Position numbers and translations under genes: made by a program
The notes under the pieces: generated by a model
The model's database searches: none
Seen by the model: only the letters and a program-made list of their open reading frames with translations
What the model was told of the DNA's origin: nothing
Assembly (NCBI GenBank): GCA_000697455.1
Contig: JNET01028300.1
Coordinates: 1 to 10,847 of the forward strand
From: Basidiobolus heterosporus B8920
Lineage: Eukaryota > Basidiobolomycota > Basidiobolomycetes > Basidiobolales > Basidiobolaceae
Length of the DNA stretch: 10,847 bases
Direction: 5' to 3'
In this document: positions 7,301-10,847 of the stretch, one piece after another
Numbering within the stretch: the stretch's first letter is position 1
Layout of the letters: each line of letters opens with the position of its first letter

Positions 7301-8765
7301 CAAGACCACCAATGAGCCTGAAGAGCAATCTGCTCTTTTGAGAGAGTCTCTCCGACTCTTCAACAGAGTGGCTAAGCACCTTCCACTTATCAAGCTTCAA
7401 GAGATTTGTGAAGAGTTCAAACGCCTAAGATTCCATATGGGAGCAGTCGAGCTTGGATTAACATGTGCCAAGGAACAAGACCCAGCAGGCTACGCAATCT
7501 CCTTTGTTCAGGATAACGCCCCATCATCAGATTTCCGAGTAGAGTTCTACAAGAAACGTGTTAGATGCTACGAATGCGTGTTCTCCACCTTGCTCGCCGC
7601 CAATTCCCTTTATCAACAAACCAAGCTCTCCGCCGAAGACTCTGAGATCACTCTTCAAGATAACGAGATCTTTAGATCCCAGGTTTTCCATAAAGCACTA
7701 TCATCAGATGACATGCTATTCCACTTCCAACTTTATGATTGGTATATTGCACAAGGCCTTGTTCAACAGCTGCTGGAAGTGCAAACACCCTACTTAGAGG
7801 ACTACTTGCAAAGAGAGCCACTCACTCTTGAGAAGTTGGACTTATTATGGCAATATTATGTCAGAGCAGGACATTACGGCCTTGCGGCCAGAGTACAAAG
7901 CAGACTAGCCGACTCGACCGAATTCGGATTGACTCTTTCTGGACGTATCGAATATCTTTCTCGTGCTGTAGGAAACGCCAAGAGCTTTGCTCCTGGTATT
8001 AGCAGAGAGGACGGAATTCAATTCTTGCATGAGCTTGAGGAGAAACTGGAAGTGGCCCAGGTTCAAATGGACATTTACCATTCCATTAAACGCAGCGGCA
8101 CACACCTCGAGGCACTCGCCGAGCTCGATACTAAACTCTTTGATGTTACCCAACTATACAACCAGTTCGCTTTCCCTCTTAGACTTTATGAGTCCATGCT
8201 TCTTATCTTCTACACCTCCAACTACTACGACCAAGAATATATCGCACAAATATGGTCCGAAATCATTCGACAAACACATGACAATGCTTTGGCCGAAGGC
8301 CGTCTTCAGCCTAACCAAGCAATGAGCCAAAAGATCAAAGATATCGGAAAGAGATATTATCCATCATCGAACGTATTCCCACTGGCAAAGATATGCGATC
8401 TTCTCGAGAAGTACAATCTTCAACATCACACTGAGGCCGAGCCTGGTTGGGTGGTCCGTACACTTCACGACATTGGAGTGCCTTACGGCTCTATGCTGGA
8501 GATTTTCCACTCCATGTTTGAGACCAAACTCCCCCCTTGGCAGACACCAAGCTCTATGGAGTTCCTACTTGAGGAGATATATTTCCTGATGAATGAGTGG
8601 ATCAATCTGGACAAACAGACATCGCTTTCTGAAGACAAAGAGCCACTTCCTGCCAAGTTCATTGATGAATCGATCAGCAAATACTTGGTAACTTTGGCGA
8701 CAACCAACTCTACGCTGGTCAACAAATTCCATGAACTCCAAAGACGCATCCGTCAATTCTACTAG
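4303..8765 (+). CDS. NUP155: Nucleoporin Nup155/Nup170 (inner ring, nine exons)
   Basis: Scaffold nucleoporin of the nuclear pore inner ring. Exons: 4303-4480, 4535-4657, 4714-4810, 4882-4952, 5016-5269, 5329-5437, 5496-5569, 5631-5820, 5887-8765; 1,324 aa, close to the 1,300-1,400 usual for the family. All phases agree. Motifs shared with human Nup155 fall across the exons: YPELADLL (51-58), [16 protein letters not shown] (103-118), LWNYEDG (127-133), [40 protein letters not shown] (245-256), LHVRLPP (398-404) and PPRRFLVLT (514-522). The N-terminal half up to about 530 is the beta-propeller; the rest is an alpha-solenoid (for example [35 protein letters not shown]). All eight introns (54-71 nt) lie in the first 1.6 kb, then one 2.9-kb exon. 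The exon 1/2 junction is the least certain: the chosen acceptor CAG at 4532-4534 is the one that keeps frame and avoids the in-frame TAG at 4507. Confidence 0.96.
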
Positions 8766-8935
8766 ACTCTTCACCAACCTGTTTTGTTCCATTCGTCGCT
8801 TTCTAACTTCCCAATCCTCTTGTCTTCCATCCATTCACCTTTGATATTTTTCTCTCCGTTTCTTCGTTATTTTAATCAAGAAAACCTTTTCTAGTGATGT
8901 TTTTGTTGTAAAGTTGATGTTACAGAGATGACCAG

Positions 8936-8941
8936 AATAAA
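8936..8941 (+). terminator. Possible poly(A) signal of NUP155
   Basis: AATAAA about 170 nt past the NUP155 TAG, after the pyrimidine-rich 3' UTR-like stretch. Candidate only. Confidence 0.4.
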
Positions 8942-9297
8942 CTAGGAAAGATACCACGCAAGAGAATCAAGTTCATATTGACCCCACTAGGAGTAGTTGA
9001 GTAGGTGGCTTGAAATTTTGAAACCTCTCAGTACACGGATATTAGAGTGCTAAATCAGTTCTTGCAAATCTGGAGTTGAAACTCGCTTTTAGTTTTATTT
9101 AACCGTAGTTGTTTCCAAGTGAGAAGTAGAAGAGAGAGAAAAGAACGAGGCCACAACTATCGCTCGAATGGTTTGAAAAAATATGCGAGTATAAACGTGA
9201 GACTATACGTGAATATCCACCAAAAACACGTACAACCGGTGAACACACTTGCTCAGTGTCAATGAAGCGATTTGTTCAGCGAATCACATGGCTTGTG

Positions 9298-9312
9298 TGA
9301 CCTTAAAGGTCA
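9298..9312. promoter_or_regulatory. Perfect palindrome TGACCTT-A-AAGGTCA
   Basis: Two exact inverted 7-mers around a single A, about 340 nt upstream of the protease gene ATG. The form suits a dimeric DNA-binding protein, but no fungal factor is assigned and a chance origin is possible. Confidence 0.3.
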
Positions 9313-9649
9313 TATTAGTGATGCCATTAAGGGGTGTAAACTCGCCCAGTTGGGTAGCCATATACCAATGATCGTTCGTTAAACAGATCCCTAAATTTAC
9401 CTTATCATCCATTCAAGGTTGTAAAGTTTTTTGGGTAAATTCCTTGATTAAACGCTATTCTTGCCTTTAGAAGTTTACTCCTATAGTATTTGCTAATATC
9501 TTCATATCTCCCGTTTAAAGCATACACTTGGATTCCCAAGAAGTTCGAATCTCTCTTTTCAGTTCACTTTCCCTCAACACTACTGAGTATCCTGACACGG
9601 CAAATATACCAACTACACCGTTCACGTGGTACTCATATTTTACATTAAC

Positions 9650-10847
9650 ATGGAAGCTTTACACACGTCGAGACGTGTTTGTAACCCCACTGACATGCTA
9701 GACGCAGCAGGATCTAGCTCTAGAGGTAAACGCATACGTGAAGATGATGATTACGCGCCTGATCTTGCACATCATCACGAAGCTGAGAATCCACCCAAAA
9801 GAAGGTTATTATCCGTTTTTGCGGAGGTAGCCACTCGATTCTTCTCTTGGGTGAGCGGATCGAACACTTCATCTGATTTAAACCCTAAACACAAAGTCTC
9901 TGAGTTAGAGCATTCTTTACAAGATTTCAACTCGGAAATTCCCGATGGTAAAGTTCTTTTTCAAAGTACCATATTGATTAAGCCAAGTTCTCATCAAAAT
10001 GAAATGTCGAAGCAGAACGGGATTCGGGTAGATTAGATATCACCATGAATACAGAAAAAGACGAGACCATCATAGTTGTTGAAGGTAAAACGATCATTCA
10101 CACGAACGAGATTCGCACCAGATTGGCATGATTTCTCTTTATACTCAACATTATGGCCCTTTAGAAACTCAGGATCAAAGAGACATCTTTGATAGCTTGT
10201 CTCCGTTACTTGTGAGCGAGACCAAGCCCATCACAAATGGACTTGTGTACAACACAGATATATCTCCCAAGTTTGAAACCACCATTATCTATAGCGAGTC
10301 GGACGAAGACTTTTCAGAGCGATCGCTTTCAATTGATGAGTTGAAGAATGTGATGTTGGAGGAGGATAATTTCCACTGTAGATCTGATATAGGTAGGCCT
10401 TGATACTCGCTCAGAGAAAACACGTACTTACAGCTCTACGATTACAGGAACCACAAGCCAGAACGCAAAGCTTAACAACAGTTCGATCAGCACGTATAGC
10501 GGACAATCTCCAGCTAACAACTCCACACAACCGATTATCATTGATGATTCAGATGATGATTTCCCCGAGAAGCTACTTAAATCACCTTTCGTACGCTCAA
10601 CATATCCAAGTAGCACCCGCAAAGCGTTAGGCAGTGCCAGAGCTAATAAGCACAGAAAATCTCCTTTATTTGAAGATCGGGTAATGTGCATATGCATGTA
10701 GTGAACCACTGGCAGGTAAACTAACGCTTCCATAGAGAAGGAAACACGTCAAAACAATCACTCGCGAGTTACTCAATGCCTGTGTACCTTTCTCACAAGC
10801 AAAAGAGTTGGGTAGGTTTACCTGGTTAAATGGTACAGTGACCATAT
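9650..10847 (+). CDS. ULP1: Ulp1/SENP-type SUMO protease, N-terminal part (partial, multi-exon)
   Basis: Proposed exons: 9650-9947, 10055-10084 (or 10037-10084), 10165-10392, 10448-10680, 10736-10832, then an intron (GTACAG at 10833) running off the window. Phases agree throughout. Exon 1 holds two basic nuclear-signal-like clusters (GKRIRE at 26-31, PPKRR at 48-52) followed by an amphipathic stretch, LLSVFAEVATRFFSWV. Exons 2-4 hold three hydrophobic-plus-acidic SUMO-interaction-like motifs (TIIVVEE, TTIIYSESDED, PIIIDDSDDD). Exon 5 ends VPFSQAKELGRFTWLN, split before a codon starting with G; this aligns without gaps to the start of the Ulp1 protease fold (ITVRDFKTLAPRRWLND), where the split codon would be Asp. 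The catalytic His, Asp and Cys lie beyond the window, so activity cannot be judged. The enzyme would mature SUMO and remove it from proteins, often at nuclear pores. The exon 1/2 junction is uncertain; the start is the first in-frame ATG. Confidence 0.68.

Larger units (their letters stand above)
8766..9649. other. Intergenic between NUP155 and the SUMO protease gene
   Basis: 884 nt with no supported gene. The first 110 nt after the NUP155 stop are strongly pyrimidine-rich, as in a 3' UTR. AATAAA occurs at 8936-8941. A purine-rich run covers about 9119-9150. A perfect 15-nt palindrome lies at 9298-9312. The rest, up to the ATG at 9650, is AT-rich and is presumably the promoter and 5' UTR of the next gene. 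Confidence 0.6.

Noticed and set aside
7085-8325. ORFs of 80-112 codons on both strands inside the last NUP155 exon
   Set aside because: They are overlapping frames of a strongly conserved nucleoporin exon and show no independent protein features.
9535-9560. tRNA B-box-like AGTTCGAATC followed by a T-rich run
   Set aside because: No A box, no acceptor or anticodon stem and a poorly paired T stem; not a tRNA gene.
9626-9649. GTG start eight codons upstream of the protease gene ATG
   Set aside because: GTG starts are not expected in fungal nuclear genes; the ATG at 9650 is the first proper start in frame.
10428-10733. 101-codon minus-strand ORF at the right end
   Set aside because: It is antisense to two exons of the protease gene and the intron between them; its hydrophobic look follows from the complement of acidic codons.
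1-10847. Mobile or virus-like elements, CRISPR arrays, toxin genes
   Set aside because: No transposase, reverse transcriptase, capsid-like or toxin-like ORF, no long terminal or inverted repeats, and no regular repeat-spacer array were seen.

Overview
The window reads as nuclear DNA of a fungus. Genes lie close together on both strands. Introns are short (mostly 54-80 nt), with GT-AG ends and branch sites close to TACTAAC. The set of conserved genes (a Nup155/Nup170 nucleoporin, a Cbp6/UQCC2 cytochrome b factor, a DUF202 membrane protein, a catalase tail) fits a fungus. The trefoil-like secreted protein and the possible OCIA-type protein are not typical of yeasts and lean towards an early-diverging lineage, but that is inference and I cannot name a genus. 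No transposon, virus-like element, tRNA, rRNA or CRISPR array was recognised.

Layout. 1-263 (+): last 87 codons of a catalase. 264-625: intergenic, with three copies of a 14-nt motif. 626-1178 (+): two-exon DUF202 membrane protein. 1376-2053 (-): secreted protein of four trefoil-like repeats that has lost the same cysteine pair from every repeat. 2054-2687: divergent promoter region with a 26-bp tandem repeat and a perfect hairpin. 2688-3124 (+): three-exon, two-helix small membrane protein resembling the OCIA domain. 3403-3849 (-): two-exon CBP6. 3850-4302: divergent promoter of CBP6 and NUP155. 4303-8765 (+): nine-exon NUP155/NUP170, about 1,324 aa, apparently complete. 8766-9649: long intergenic stretch. 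9650 to the right edge (+): 5' part of a multi-exon gene, most likely an Ulp1/SENP SUMO protease, cut off just as its protease domain begins.

How the genes relate. The small genes at 2688-3124 and 3403-3849 are convergent and both look mitochondrial (cytochrome bc1 translation and assembly for CBP6; an inner-membrane OCIA-like protein, tentative). A PUF-protein site lies between them. NUP155 and the SUMO protease are head-to-tail neighbours, and Ulp1-type enzymes are known to sit at nuclear pores, so the adjacency is suggestive but not evidence of co-regulation. The most unusual items are the cysteine-depleted trefoil array and the three SUMO-interaction-like motifs spread over three successive exons of the protease gene.
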